From the NCBI GenBank assembly GCA_020348305.1, contig CP070746.1, forward strand, positions 2,897,995-2,932,447: DNA of 34,453 nucleotides, in the 5' to 3' direction. The notes under the pieces were generated by a model, which saw only the letters and a list, made by a program, of their open reading frames with translations, searched no databases and was not told the origin of the DNA. The DNA comes from Desulfobacterales bacterium (lineage in GTDB: Bacteria > Desulfobacterota > Desulfobacteria > Desulfobacterales > JAHEIW01). Both the position numbers and the translations under genes were made by a program. This document shows, piece after piece, positions 14,448-23,431 of this stretch; the first letter of the stretch is position 1; each line of letters begins with the position of its first letter.

Positions 14448-16898
14448 ATGAAAAAAATTTTTTTCATTTTATTTTTATTACTCTTATCTTCTGTGGCCAT
14501 TGTCGGTTCCGTTGTGCTTAAAGATGGAATGAATAAAAAGATCCTAATTCTGGAAAACGGCACAATGCAGGAGGTCGATAACACGTGGGAAACAGGAGAT
14601 ATATTCTTCTTTGAGATTGACGGTGAAGTCTATCTAATCAACAAAGACGAAGTAACAGGTATCGGCAAAGCCGATTATAGATATTATTTCAACCAACTTA
14701 AAACCAAAGCAGCTGTAATTACCGGCAGAGCGTTTTATAAAATCAAAGCGTTTTCCAATTCAACCACAAGCTTAATTCATACCTATTTTTCATTAGCGGT
14801 CATCATACTCGGCGCGATGCTGGTTTCTATTTTTATCCTGATAATAATACGTGCATTTATCGGACCCCCAAAACCACATCGCTTTTCCGAACCTGAACCC
14901 ATTCTGGATAGAGATGAGGATCATGAAATCACCCGATTAGATATCGTTAAATATTTTCTCAACATCTTTAAGCTACAAATCGAAGCATCGCAGGATGCTT
15001 CCGCGAAGATCGTACCATTGTCATCGAAATCGTCGAGTCCGAATTATATTTATGAGTTGCGTATTGGTGACCGCGGCGAATGGGTAAAACGTCGCATGAC
15101 CATCGGCCCGTTGGGTGAAGAAACCGGAAGCAAGAGTAAGTGTTTTTATGTTATCTATGACGTCCATTTAGTTGTAAAAATTCCCACAAAACCAATCAAT
15201 GATTTTGACCAATACATTGAGAGTATTAATAAAGAGGGCCATATCGTCGAAAAACTGGCACCCAAAGAATGTGTCATCCCCAAGATATCTGTTATTCTGA
15301 ACCTTATCCATAAATTCCCGGACATTGACCCCTTTGCGACTGAAACGCTTGAAAAACGATACATAACCTGGCTTCGTGAAAATACGAATTATCAGAACTA
15401 TTTAAAAATAAGAAATTCGTTTATCTTCTTTATGGATTTCTCTAAATTTTACTTTTTAGGGCATATCATCGACAACTTGCATGATTTGAAAGATTCGATT
15501 CCGTCAGAAATTATTGAGAATGCTGAGACGATTTGGGAAGTTTCAAAGTTTAAAGGAAGATACGGCAAAATAAAGGAGCCCGTATTTTTCGAAATTCAAG
15601 AAGTTTACGACAAATGTGAAGCAGAAACTCGAAAATTTCTTACCGATTGCGGGGAAGCCTCTTCGATCTCGCTTTTCCGAATACAGAGTTGGTTCTTAAC
15701 CCATTTAGGCGGAAAAGAAGTTATACCCAAGGATAGCGGTATACGCGAAACATCGGTTCCGGGGTTAAATCGACTGATTCGCAAAATACTAGAATCCAAT
15801 CAGGCGGCGGTTGAATCCTACAGAAATGCGATTAAGGAATATGTATATAAAATCAGGTTTGAACAAAATAAGCCGCTTATGGCCGGCATCGTAACAAATC
15901 TTCTCGATCTTTTAGCCTGGCTGAGAGCAAAACAGGTATCGATGAGAGATCTAAAGCCAGATAATTTGCTCGTTGCAGGTGATCCATCAAAATATCCGCT
16001 GTTTTTAAGGTCGCCGAAAGAATATACCCTGGGAATTATAGACGTTGAAACCGCCGTTGATTTCGAAAAATCAAAATATAAAAAAACCGAGCAGCCCCTA
16101 TTAGGAGGCACGCCCTTTTATGCTACGCCTTCTCATTTCTTTACCAATGAAACGTTGAGCTACTGTTTTCAGAATTTTCGGAAAATTTTGCATTATCAAG
16201 ATTGGCATGCAATGGTTGTCATGGTCTTTAAAACTGTTACGGGAGATCTTTTGTTCGAACAAACAGCCAGAATGTTCGGATATGTAAAAGATAAGATTAG
16301 ACAGTCTCATTCTGAGGTGGAAGAACAAGCTAAAATTGTAAAAGATGTCAGCCGTGAGTTCTGGAGAAGTGCATCCACTGAGTTTCAGACAAAATTGGGT
16401 GAAAAAGAAGAAGCGTTGAAGTCTATCCACACAATTGTCCCGGATAGTGCGAAGCAGATGTTTTTGACGTCAGTGGCGCAAGATCAAAAAACCACAATTG
16501 AAAAGATACGCAACTGTATAACCTCACAAGCGGCATTTCAGAGTGATAAAAGTCGCGATCTTCTACTTAAATCTTCTCCGGCAAAAATCATCCAATTCAG
16601 AAACCATCTTAAAGATAAATTCAAAGCTTCAGCCAATCCCTCAATCGATGCATCCAAGGTGTTGGAGTTTCTAGATGACCTGACTCGGTTAAAGCATTAT
16701 TCCGACCAACAAAAACATATTATTATTCTGCTAAATCAGCCGGAATCGAAAATGTCAGCTTATGATATCCTGACGTTTATGTTTTACACGGTTTACCACA
16801 CGATGATTAAAGAAGAATGGCAGAAGGCGCGTGATGAGGATATCTGTGTCTCTGAACCTTTGGATGATGAAGCGACGACTTTAGAAGCCTATCCATAA
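14448..16898 (+). CDS. Divergent transmembrane Ser/Thr-type protein kinase
   Basis: This 816-residue protein has two hydrophobic segments (about 4-23 and 112-137) flanking an extracytoplasmic stretch of about 90 residues. A large cytoplasmic part follows with the key elements of an ePK: candidate ATP lysine Lys244 (HLVVKI), catalytic loop MRDLKPDN (499-506), metal motif DVE (532-534) in place of DFG, GGTPFYATPS (553-561) as the activation/P+1 loop, and DWHAMV (585-590) for the usual D-x-W. Lys, catalytic Asp501, Lys503, Asn506 and Asp532 are all present, so activity is plausible despite the altered HRD and DFG. An insert of more than 200 residues lies between the N-lobe lysine and the catalytic loop. 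The C-terminal region (about 600-816) is helical and unrecognised. Substrates are unknown. It is transcribed alone, divergent from the DnaJ gene. Confidence 0.75.
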   Translation: MKKIFFILFLLLLSSVAIVGSVVLKDGMNKKILILENGTMQEVDNTWETGDIFFFEIDGEVYLINKDEVTGIGKADYRYYFNQLKTKAAVITGRAFYKIKAFSNSTTSLIHTYFSLAVIILGAMLVSIFILIIIRAFIGPPKPHRFSEPEPILDRDEDHEITRLDIVKYFLNIFKLQIEASQDASAKIVPLSSKSSSPNYIYELRIGDRGEWVKRRMTIGPLGEETGSKSKCFYVIYDVHLVVKIPTKPINDFDQYIESINKEGHIVEKLAPKECVIPKISVILNLIHKFPDIDPFATETLEKRYITWLRENTNYQNYLKIRNSFIFFMDFSKFYFLGHIIDNLHDLKDSIPSEIIENAETIWEVSKFKGRYGKIKEPVFFEIQEVYDKCEAETRKFLTDCGEASSISLFRIQSWFLTHLGGKEVIPKDSGIRETSVPGLNRLIRKILESNQAAVESYRNAIKEYVYKIRFEQNKPLMAGIVTNLLDLLAWLRAKQVSMRDLKPDNLLVAGDPSKYPLFLRSPKEYTLGIIDVETAVDFEKSKYKKTEQPLLGGTPFYATPSHFFTNETLSYCFQNFRKILHYQDWHAMVVMVFKTVTGDLLFEQTARMFGYVKDKIRQSHSEVEEQAKIVKDVSREFWRSASTEFQTKLGEKEEALKSIHTIVPDSAKQMFLTSVAQDQKTTIEKIRNCITSQAAFQSDKSRDLLLKSSPAKIIQFRNHLKDKFKASANPSIDASKVLEFLDDLTRLKHYSDQQKHIIILLNQPESKMSAYDILTFMFYTVYHTMIKEEWQKARDEDICVSEPLDDEATTLEAYP

Positions 16899-16982
16899 TT
16901 AATGAAATTTGTATCGCGAAGAATTTCCATCTGAACTTTGCTTAAATTGGACGTTTAGCTCCCCTTTGGTATGGAATTTTGT

Positions 16983-17011
16983 TTGACAGCCTTCGGCGTC
17001 CATTGTATTTT
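16983..17011 (+). promoter_or_regulatory. Sigma70-type promoter of the AmmeMemoRadiSam operon
   Basis: A consensus TTGACA (16983-16988) is followed after exactly 17 bases by TATTTT (17006-17011). This would start transcription near 17018, about 30 nt ahead of the Memo-AMMECR1 start codon. It separates this operon from the kinase gene upstream. Confidence 0.6.
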
Positions 17012-17047
17012 AGATAGAGGATTCATTAGGTCATAAGGTATCGAACA

Positions 17048-18544
17048 ATGAAACCTTCTTTCTTACGTTCTTTAGCAGTCGGTCTTACCTTCTGTCTGGT
17101 TTGCTCATTTCCGGTTGAATTGGTTTGCGCTGATAAAGTTCGCAAACCAGCCAAAGCGGGCTCTTGGTATCCGGCCGATTCAGCCAAATTAAAAAAAGAA
17201 ATAGATCATTTTACCCGATTAGCCCAAAAAGCACAGATTCAAATTCCCTCCACAATACATCTCAAAGCACTGATACTCCCACATGCCGGAATTGCTTGTT
17301 CCGGACGGACAGCCGCACATGCTTCATTTGTATTAATTGGCAAGCGATTCCCCAAAGTTATTTTAATGGGACCTGATCATTATGTCAGATTCAGAGACGG
17401 TGCCATCAGTGACGTGAACGCCTATGAAACTCCCCTTGGTTCTGTAAAACTTCATCCGGATGCACATAAATTACGCTCCCAATCTGATTTATTTCAAGCG
17501 GTACCGGCATCAGATCGCAATGAACACTCCTTAGAAATGGTTTTGCTTTTTCTGCAATCCTATATGGAGAATTTTCAGCTCATCCCAATTGTGGTCCGCC
17601 AAACGAACATTCAACGAATTGCACAAGCACTGGACAAGATAATCGATTCCGATTCATTACTGGTTGTTAGTTCGGATCTGTCTCACTATTTGCCTTACGC
17701 TGAAGCTATTGAAAAAGATCGAGAAACCATTCAATGGATTCTGAATCTTGAAGCGTCCAAACTATTAAAAACTCGAGATCGAGCCTGTGGTGCTATCCCT
17801 ATATCCATTCTGATTCAAGTGGCCCAACAGAATAACTGGCAGCCGGTCCTTCTGCATTATTCAAACAGCGGTGATACCTGCGGGAATCGAGCAGGTGTCG
17901 TTGGTTATGCCGCGATTGCTTTTTTTGGAGATCAGCCTATGCAAAAGAAAAACGAATCCAGCCAACAGTTAAGTGAAAAACAAGGACAGGTTCTGGTCAA
18001 ACTGGCCCGACAGACAATCATGGAAAAACTCGGCTGCGAGGTGCCCGAGACCGAAGCTGAATCTGTTGAATCGGCCTTAACGGATGAATGTTACCAATCA
18101 CACTGCGGCACATTCGTTACGCTTAAAATCGATGGCCAGTTACGGGGCTGTATCGGCAACTTGACCGCTACAGAGCCCCTTTCGGAAGGTGTTAGACAAA
18201 ATGCCATAAATGCTGCATTTCATGACCCGCGCTTTTCTCCACTGACGGAAAAGGAACTGGATCAAATCGACATAGAAGTGAGCATACTTACCGAACCTCA
18301 ATCTCTTGGATACAGCGACAGCACGGATTTACTCAGCAAACTACGCGTCAATGTTGACGGTCTTATTGTCCGAAAAGGATATTCCAGTGCAACCTTCCTC
18401 CCCCAGGTGTGGGAGCAATTACCTAATCCGGAAGATTTTCTTGCGCACCTTTGTATGAAAGCCGGTTTGCCATCTGATGCTTGGCGCAACACCAAACTTG
18501 AAGTTTTGACCTATCAGGTCCAATACTTTGAAGAGCACAAATGA
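17048..18544 (+). CDS. AmmeMemoRadiSam system fusion: Memo (B) + AMMECR1 (A), exported
   Basis: This 498-residue protein joins two parts of the AmmeMemoRadiSam system, whose biochemical role is not established. Residues 1-28 form a signal peptide (positively charged start, hydrophobic core, VCA-type cleavage end). The Memo domain (about 31-295) has LPHAG (His79), GPDHY (His111), SSDLSH (His213) and Cys278 (GDTCGN), which match the metal-binding His/His/Cys positions of human MEMO1. The AMMECR1 domain (about 310-498) has the hallmark LRGCIG at 365-370. AAGG lies about 9 nt ahead of the ATG, behind a good promoter. It overlaps the next gene by 17 nt. Export of this normally cytoplasmic pair is notable and fits the Tat signal on the radical SAM partner two genes downstream. 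Confidence 0.9.
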   Translation: MKPSFLRSLAVGLTFCLVCSFPVELVCADKVRKPAKAGSWYPADSAKLKKEIDHFTRLAQKAQIQIPSTIHLKALILPHAGIACSGRTAAHASFVLIGKRFPKVILMGPDHYVRFRDGAISDVNAYETPLGSVKLHPDAHKLRSQSDLFQAVPASDRNEHSLEMVLLFLQSYMENFQLIPIVVRQTNIQRIAQALDKIIDSDSLLVVSSDLSHYLPYAEAIEKDRETIQWILNLEASKLLKTRDRACGAIPISILIQVAQQNNWQPVLLHYSNSGDTCGNRAGVVGYAAIAFFGDQPMQKKNESSQQLSEKQGQVLVKLARQTIMEKLGCEVPETEAESVESALTDECYQSHCGTFVTLKIDGQLRGCIGNLTATEPLSEGVRQNAINAAFHDPRFSPLTEKELDQIDIEVSILTEPQSLGYSDSTDLLSKLRVNVDGLIVRKGYSSATFLPQVWEQLPNPEDFLAHLCMKAGLPSDAWRNTKLEVLTYQVQYFEEHK

Positions 18545-20642
18545 AAGAGTTATAATCCAGGTGGTTATCGCCACGGGTATCTCCTCCGTGGTCACCCAAT
18601 TGCTGACCATCCGTGAATTTCTAACCCAATTCCAGGGCAACGAAATCGTCATTGCTCTGATTCTTTTCAACTGGCTGATTCTGGGCGGAATCGGCACCCT
18701 CTTGGCCCGGATAATTACCCATCGCTTATGGAAGGCAACCATCACCAGGCTGGGCTGGCTTTCCTTATTTTTGAGCGCATTTTCGGCTCTACAAATTCTT
18801 GCCGTTCGAGGGCTACGCGATGTGGTTTTCCTTCACGGCAGCTCGGTAGGATTCTATCCCACATGGCTGTATACCTTTTTTATTATTACGCCGTATTGCC
18901 TTTTGCTCGGATTTGTGCTGCCGTACAGTCTCTTTGTACTCAGAAATGAAACCCTTGATTATCCGGGTGCCCGCATTTATATCACCGACAATATCGGCGA
19001 TATTTCCGGCGGCGCCCTTTTTTCTTTTGCACTGGTTTATCTGGTGACCCCCCTGCAGGCAATATTTTTAGCGCATTTACCTCTACTGGTTGCCACCTAT
19101 CTTCTCTTTCTGGGTAAGAGAAGGCATCGACCAATTGTTTTCGTGGGTTTAGGACTTGTGATCGCAGTCCTTGTGGCGGGTATCTTTTTTGAAAAGGCTT
19201 CCCTTAAGCCTTCTGAAGGCAAGCTCGTTTATTACCGTGAAACCCGATATGGCCGTATTGCGGTTCATCAGGATCGGGAGCAATTTACCTTATTTGAAGA
19301 CGGAATCCCAGTGTTTAGCAATCAGAACATCAGCATCGCAGAAGAAACGATTCATTATCCTTTAGCTCAACTAGATGATGTCGAACATATATTATTGGTT
19401 TCGGCAGAAGGCGGTGTGATGGAAGAGCTACAAAAGTACGCACTGCGGTCAGTGGATTATGTAGAGCTTGACCCGGAGGTGACATCCGTTCAATTTCGGT
19501 TCGGCATGATTAAAGAAATACCGGGATTACAAGTCATTCATCAGGACGGGCGGGCGTTTTTGGCCAATTCGAAAAAGATCTATGATGCAATTATTGTCAA
19601 TTTACCCGAGCCCGAAACCTTTCAGATCAACCGTTTTTACACCGATCGGTTTTTTGAATTGGCCAAAGATCATCTTTCTAAAAATGGTGTGTTGAGTTTT
19701 TCCATGCAGGGATTCCAAAATTACCTTGCCGAACCACAGCGCCAAAAATTCTCTTCCCTTTACAATACAGTTTCTGCCTATTTCAAATATGTCATCTTGC
19801 TGCCGGGTCAAAAAGTTTTTTTTCTGTGCAGCAATCGACCTATGAATACCGACATTCCGGCCGCACTGGCCAGCAAAGGCATATCCACCGGCTACATCAG
19901 CGGATTTTATTACGGCAACCTGACTCCCGAAAGAATCAAGCGTCTGAATCAGCGCATCGATCCGTCCACTCCGACAAATCTCGACAATTCTCCCTATCTA
20001 ATACGTGTGATGTTTTCGCAATGGTTTTCCAAGTATCAAACCTCCCCTCTTGGCTTTATTATTGCTATTGTCGCACTCATATTCATCTATTTGTTTCGTA
20101 TTTCTCGAGAAGAATTTGTTCTATTTTCAACAGGCTGCATGACCATGGGAAGCGAAATTCTCGTAATCTTTGCATTTCAAATCTTTTTCGGCTATATTTA
20201 CCTGCAAATCGGAATCATTATCACTGTCTTTCTTGCCGGACTGTTACCCGGCGCATGGTTTGGCAACAAACTGTGCCGGCAGGGAAAACAGGTTCTAGCG
20301 TTGACAGACGGTCTGCTGGTTGTATTGCTGGGCATTTTTATCTTCGCCCTGGATAAAGGTGGAGATCGCCTACCTGTGCTATTTTTTCTCATATTTGGCT
20401 TAGTGGTGTCTTTGGCCTGCGGGTTTCAATTTCCAGTCGCACTTCATTTGAGGGGCAGCGATAATGTCGCAGCCACCCGCACGTTTTCCGCTGATCTGAT
20501 CGGAGCAGCCTGCGGCACCCTTTTTACCAGTGTTGTATTAATCCCTTATTTTGGTATAATCTGGGCGGCTATCGGTTTGATAGCATTAAAATTAATAAGT
20601 CTCATGTTGATTGGTACTCATAAAAACCCCATACTTACATGA
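18528..20642 (+). CDS. Polytopic membrane protein with spermidine-synthase-like domain
   Basis: This 704-residue protein has about seven N-terminal membrane segments (to about residue 221), a SpeE-like Rossmann methyltransferase-fold domain (about 232-470) and about six to seven further membrane segments. SpeE-like features are YYRETRYGRIAV, LLVSAEGG (289-296, for GGGDG), VELDPE (312-317) and YDAIIVNLPEP (352-362). Enzymes of the family have acids where this protein has Asn358 and Glu361 (usual VDSxDP), so aminopropyl transfer is doubtful. Basic loops (61-74; 197-201) and the RISREE after the next segment put the domain outside the cytoplasm. The start is TTG at 18528, overlapping the upstream gene; the ATG at 18541 is out of frame. 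Co-transcription with Memo-AMMECR1 and radical SAM points to a joint role. Confidence 0.8.
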   Translation: MKSTNERVIIQVVIATGISSVVTQLLTIREFLTQFQGNEIVIALILFNWLILGGIGTLLARIITHRLWKATITRLGWLSLFLSAFSALQILAVRGLRDVVFLHGSSVGFYPTWLYTFFIITPYCLLLGFVLPYSLFVLRNETLDYPGARIYITDNIGDISGGALFSFALVYLVTPLQAIFLAHLPLLVATYLLFLGKRRHRPIVFVGLGLVIAVLVAGIFFEKASLKPSEGKLVYYRETRYGRIAVHQDREQFTLFEDGIPVFSNQNISIAEETIHYPLAQLDDVEHILLVSAEGGVMEELQKYALRSVDYVELDPEVTSVQFRFGMIKEIPGLQVIHQDGRAFLANSKKIYDAIIVNLPEPETFQINRFYTDRFFELAKDHLSKNGVLSFSMQGFQNYLAEPQRQKFSSLYNTVSAYFKYVILLPGQKVFFLCSNRPMNTDIPAALASKGISTGYISGFYYGNLTPERIKRLNQRIDPSTPTNLDNSPYLIRVMFSQWFSKYQTSPLGFIIAIVALIFIYLFRISREEFVLFSTGCMTMGSEILVIFAFQIFFGYIYLQIGIIITVFLAGLLPGAWFGNKLCRQGKQVLALTDGLLVVLLGIFIFALDKGGDRLPVLFFLIFGLVVSLACGFQFPVALHLRGSDNVAATRTFSADLIGAACGTLFTSVVLIPYFGIIWAAIGLIALKLISLMLIGTHKNPILT

Positions 20643-20673
20643 GTTATCAACATAAAAAATTAAGGGATTAAGC

Positions 20674-21861
20674 ATGAAAAAAATATCCAGACGTCAATTC
20701 CTTTATGGTAGCGCAGCCGTTTTATCCACGACTATTCCCTCTCAAACTTTCTGGCCTTCTGCGCCAAAACCATGCCAATCAGCTCTTGCGGAGGATATCC
20801 GCGGCAAAGTCTTTAAAGGGGATGGACCCAAAGAATTGTGGAAATGGTCCCATGAAGGTTTTCTTTATAAAAGGCTAAGCAACCAAAAGGTGGTTTGCGG
20901 GATTTGCCCCAATCGCTGTGTCCTGGCCCCTGGTGACCGAAGCGTTTGCCGATCTAAGGTCAATATTAACGGTGCCTTATACAGCTTGACCTATGGAAAT
21001 CCCTGTTCGGTGAACACCGATCCGATTGAAAAAAAGCCGCTGTTTCATTTCAAACCCCGCACCAAAGCGTTTTCGTTAGCCACCACCGGCTGCAATTTTC
21101 GGTGTCTCAATTGTCAAAACTATGAAATTTCCCAAGCCAAACCCCATGAAGTATGGAATTATGAGCTATTCCCGCCCGACGCCGTAAAAGAGGCTCAGCG
21201 AGCCGGAGCAGATTCCATCGCCTATACCTATTCCGAACCGATCACCTTTTTTGAATACATGATCGACACCTGCCGTCTGGCCAAAGAAAAGGGTATCTAT
21301 AATGTTTTAGTCTCCAACGCGTATATCAATCGAAAACCGCTGCTGGAGCTTTGCAAGGTATTGGATGGGGCCAGCCTTAACCTCAAATCATACAGTGATG
21401 CCATTTACCGCAAACTCAACGGCGGTCGGCTGAAACCGGTTCTCAACACCTTTAAGACGTTGCATGAAAAAGGCATCCATTTTGAAATCATCAATCTGGT
21501 AGTTCCTGACTACGTCGACGATGATGAAATGGTCAAACAAATGTGCGGCTGGATGCTGGAAAACCTTGGTCCTGATTATCCGCTGCACTTTTTGCGGTTT
21601 TTCCCACGGTATAAACTCGACCGACTACCCCCTACCCCGATATCGACACTGACGCGTTTCCGGAAACTGGCTATGCAGGAAGGAATTCACTATGTCTACA
21701 TTGGCAACGTACCAAATCATGAGGGAATGAACACCTACTGCCACAATTGTAAAAAGCTGTTGATTGCCCGTATGGGGTATTTCATTCCGCAATATAATTT
21801 AAATGCAAATCGGTGCAAATTCTGCGACACGGCTATTCCGGGGGTATGGAACGAAGCTTAA
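20674..21861 (+). CDS. AmmeMemoRadiSam system radical SAM enzyme with Tat signal
   Basis: This 395-residue radical SAM protein resembles the AmmeMemoRadiSam/PflA-activase-like branch. It carries a twin-arginine motif SRRQFL (5-10) with a hydrophobic stretch and an ALA-type cleavage end near 39. Next come a four-Cys cluster (75, 78, 82, 92), the canonical CxxxCxxC (Cys140, 144, 147 in TTGCNFRCLNC), YTYSEP and the radical SAM core. A C-terminal four-Cys zinc-ribbon-like part (CHNC ... CKFC) follows. The Tat pathway carries folded, cofactor-loaded proteins, so an Fe-S enzyme could be exported intact. The ATG has AGGGA 6-7 nt upstream, 31 nt after the membrane protein gene. Its substrate and the source of SAM and electrons outside the cytoplasm are unknown. 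Confidence 0.9.
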   Translation: MKKISRRQFLYGSAAVLSTTIPSQTFWPSAPKPCQSALAEDIRGKVFKGDGPKELWKWSHEGFLYKRLSNQKVVCGICPNRCVLAPGDRSVCRSKVNINGALYSLTYGNPCSVNTDPIEKKPLFHFKPRTKAFSLATTGCNFRCLNCQNYEISQAKPHEVWNYELFPPDAVKEAQRAGADSIAYTYSEPITFFEYMIDTCRLAKEKGIYNVLVSNAYINRKPLLELCKVLDGASLNLKSYSDAIYRKLNGGRLKPVLNTFKTLHEKGIHFEIINLVVPDYVDDDEMVKQMCGWMLENLGPDYPLHFLRFFPRYKLDRLPPTPISTLTRFRKLAMQEGIHYVYIGNVPNHEGMNTYCHNCKKLLIARMGYFIPQYNLNANRCKFCDTAIPGVWNEA

Positions 21862-21879
21862 GTGATACGTGTAATTCGA

Positions 21880-21912
21880 AATTCCTAAATCCCTCAATGC
21901 CTCAATTCCAAT
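21880..21912. repeat. Second copy of the attcctaaat-type low-complexity repeat
   Basis: Between the convergent radical SAM and peptidase genes the sequence attcctaaatccctcaatgcctcaattcc closely resembles the repeat at 6727-6784. It contains no gene and has no strong hairpin. Confidence 0.5.
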
Positions 21913-21916
21913 ATCC

Positions 21917-22819
21917 CTAAACTTCCTCCTCTTCATCGAAGTCTTTGTATGTCCGCTTTTTAATCAATAATCGGACAAATCCGACGATCACGACAACTGC
22001 GCCAAGAAAAAAGAGGATTTCATAGACATGTATTGTAAAATAGGTAAACCATGTCGTCTTCTTTCTCATGTGGCTTAGCCATCTTTTTTCAAGATCTGCA
22101 AAGGAGATCGAAAAATTTTCCTCGATGGCAGTATCAAGCGTTAAGCCGTGTCTCAGGCTGTTTAAAAGATTTAATATAATATCTTTTCCAAATTCTCGAC
22201 CCATGTAATCCACAAAGCTTTTGCTCTGGGCATAGGCCAATTGAAGCGATCTTTTCTCGCGTGGAAAACTGTCGTTTAACGTGCGCATGCGATAATATCG
22301 TCCGCTTAGGATGGCTTGGGGGAGTATAGGCCGGTTGTAGTCCATAATAACTTCCGCTATGCCATCGCTTGCCCACTGGGAAACCCCTTCATCGAGCCAT
22401 TTGGGCAGTTTGACCTTATTGATGTGATGGTGAAGCAGCAAATGACATAGCTCATGCTTCAGCGTGGTTTCTAAGGTGAAGGGAGTGGTGTGCATTTTTG
22501 AATAATCAATAACCATCGCATTTTTTTGGGGAACAGCGAAGGCGACGATTACATCCGTTCCGGCCATCCTTTGAAAATGTTGTCTTTCTTGAATCAGCAC
22601 CACTGTTGGCTGAAAATCGACTGACCAATGGAAGATTTTCTCCAGATCTCGCTTTATCGTTGGATAGATATTGGCCACTTGCCCTGCTGCAGCTCTTAAG
22701 GGCTCATCGAAAACAATAGTGATTTTATTTGCATAAAGGACAGAAGCCTTTGCTGCATAGAGATGCGAACAAAACAAAATGAAAAAAAAGATCGAAGAAA
22801 ATTTGATAATGTTTAACAT
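21917..22819 (-). CDS. Exported, membrane-anchored gluzincin peptidase (peptidase MA-like)
   Basis: This 300-residue protein has an N-terminal signal peptide (about 4-23) and one C-terminal membrane segment (about 262-285) with an acidic tail. The metalloprotease site is HELCH (122-126) followed by WLDEG (141-145), which gives the third zinc ligand Glu144, as in the peptidase MA-like/M1-related gluzincins. The catalytic part should lie in the periplasm, held to the inner membrane. Its substrate is unknown. It converges on the AmmeMemoRadiSam operon and is divergent from the MaoC gene. A hairpin with a U-run lies just upstream (22849-22876), possibly in its leader. Confidence 0.8.
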   Translation of the reverse strand: MLNIIKFSSIFFFILFCSHLYAAKASVLYANKITIVFDEPLRAAAGQVANIYPTIKRDLEKIFHWSVDFQPTVVLIQERQHFQRMAGTDVIVAFAVPQKNAMVIDYSKMHTTPFTLETTLKHELCHLLLHHHINKVKLPKWLDEGVSQWASDGIAEVIMDYNRPILPQAILSGRYYRMRTLNDSFPREKRSLQLAYAQSKSFVDYMGREFGKDIILNLLNSLRHGLTLDTAIEENFSISFADLEKRWLSHMRKKTTWFTYFTIHVYEILFFLGAVVVIVGFVRLLIKKRTYKDFDEEEEV

Positions 22820-22848
22820 TTAAACTGAGTTGTGCTTTTTCTTAAATG

Positions 22849-22876
22849 AAAAAAGCCGGCTATTTTTATACCGGCT
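22849..22876 (-). terminator. Hairpin with U-run just upstream of the peptidase gene
   Basis: On the minus strand a short stem (agccgg/ccggct, 22854-22876) is followed by six U residues, the form of a weak intrinsic terminator. It lies only about 30 nt before the peptidase start codon and no minus-strand gene lies to its right. It may therefore act in the leader (attenuation) or insulate the two divergent genes. Confidence 0.35.
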
Positions 22877-22957
22877 GCATAAGTCTATTACAATCTTGAC
22901 TTGTATTGCAAATCATATTTAGCTACCATTCTCTTCCTATTAATAAAAGGAGCAGGT

Positions 22958-23431
22958 ATGTCAGAAATCAGAAAGGAAACCATACGGGGACTCAAAGTCG
23001 GCGATACGTTCACGATTTCGCGAAAATTCAGCGAACAGGACATGCTAAATTTTGCAAATATCACCAGGGATTATAACCCCATTCACTTTGACAATCGGTT
23101 TGCACAGCTAAAGAATTTAAATGGACGCATTTGCCATGGGCTGTTAGTGGGTAGCATGCTCACCGAAATTGGCGGACAAATCGGATGGCTGGCTTCGGGA
23201 ATGAACTTTCGATTCAAAAAGCCAGTTTATTTTGGAGATACAATTATATGTACATTTACCATAACGGATATTGACAATAATAACCGCGCGAGAGCTCGAG
23301 TCGTGTATCAAAACAACGAGGGAATTACCGTTTTAGAAGCCGATCTAACTGGTATTTTACCCGGAACTCTTGAGCGACGGGTTTTAAGCGCGATGGTTGA
23401 GGAAGGAGATCCAACGAACAAAATTCGTTAA
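22958..23431 (+). CDS. MaoC-like (R)-specific enoyl-CoA hydratase
   Basis: This 157-residue single hot-dog domain protein resembles PhaJ/MaoC dehydratases, which hydrate trans-2-enoyl-CoA to (R)-3-hydroxyacyl-CoA. The family motif is DYNPIHFDNRFAQ (about 37-49) with the expected catalytic Asp and His, followed by GRICHGLLVGSM. The start at 22958 is chosen for AGGAG about 6 nt upstream and the family-length N-terminus; 19 upstream codons in frame are rejected. It is a single gene, convergent with the bactofilins. It could feed hydroxyacyl-CoA to polyester or fatty acid metabolism, but no partner gene is adjacent. Confidence 0.85.
   Translation: MSEIRKETIRGLKVGDTFTISRKFSEQDMLNFANITRDYNPIHFDNRFAQLKNLNGRICHGLLVGSMLTEIGGQIGWLASGMNFRFKKPVYFGDTIICTFTITDIDNNNRARARVVYQNNEGITVLEADLTGILPGTLERRVLSAMVEEGDPTNKIR

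Noticed and set aside
19826-20356. Long plus-strand open frame inside the membrane SpeE-like gene
   Set aside because: It is an out-of-frame shadow of the membrane protein; the sequence has no recognisable family and a composition typical of shadows.
18528-20642. True spermidine synthase (speE)
   Set aside because: The catalytic acids are replaced and the domain is embedded in a polytopic membrane protein, so a polyamine enzyme name would mislead.
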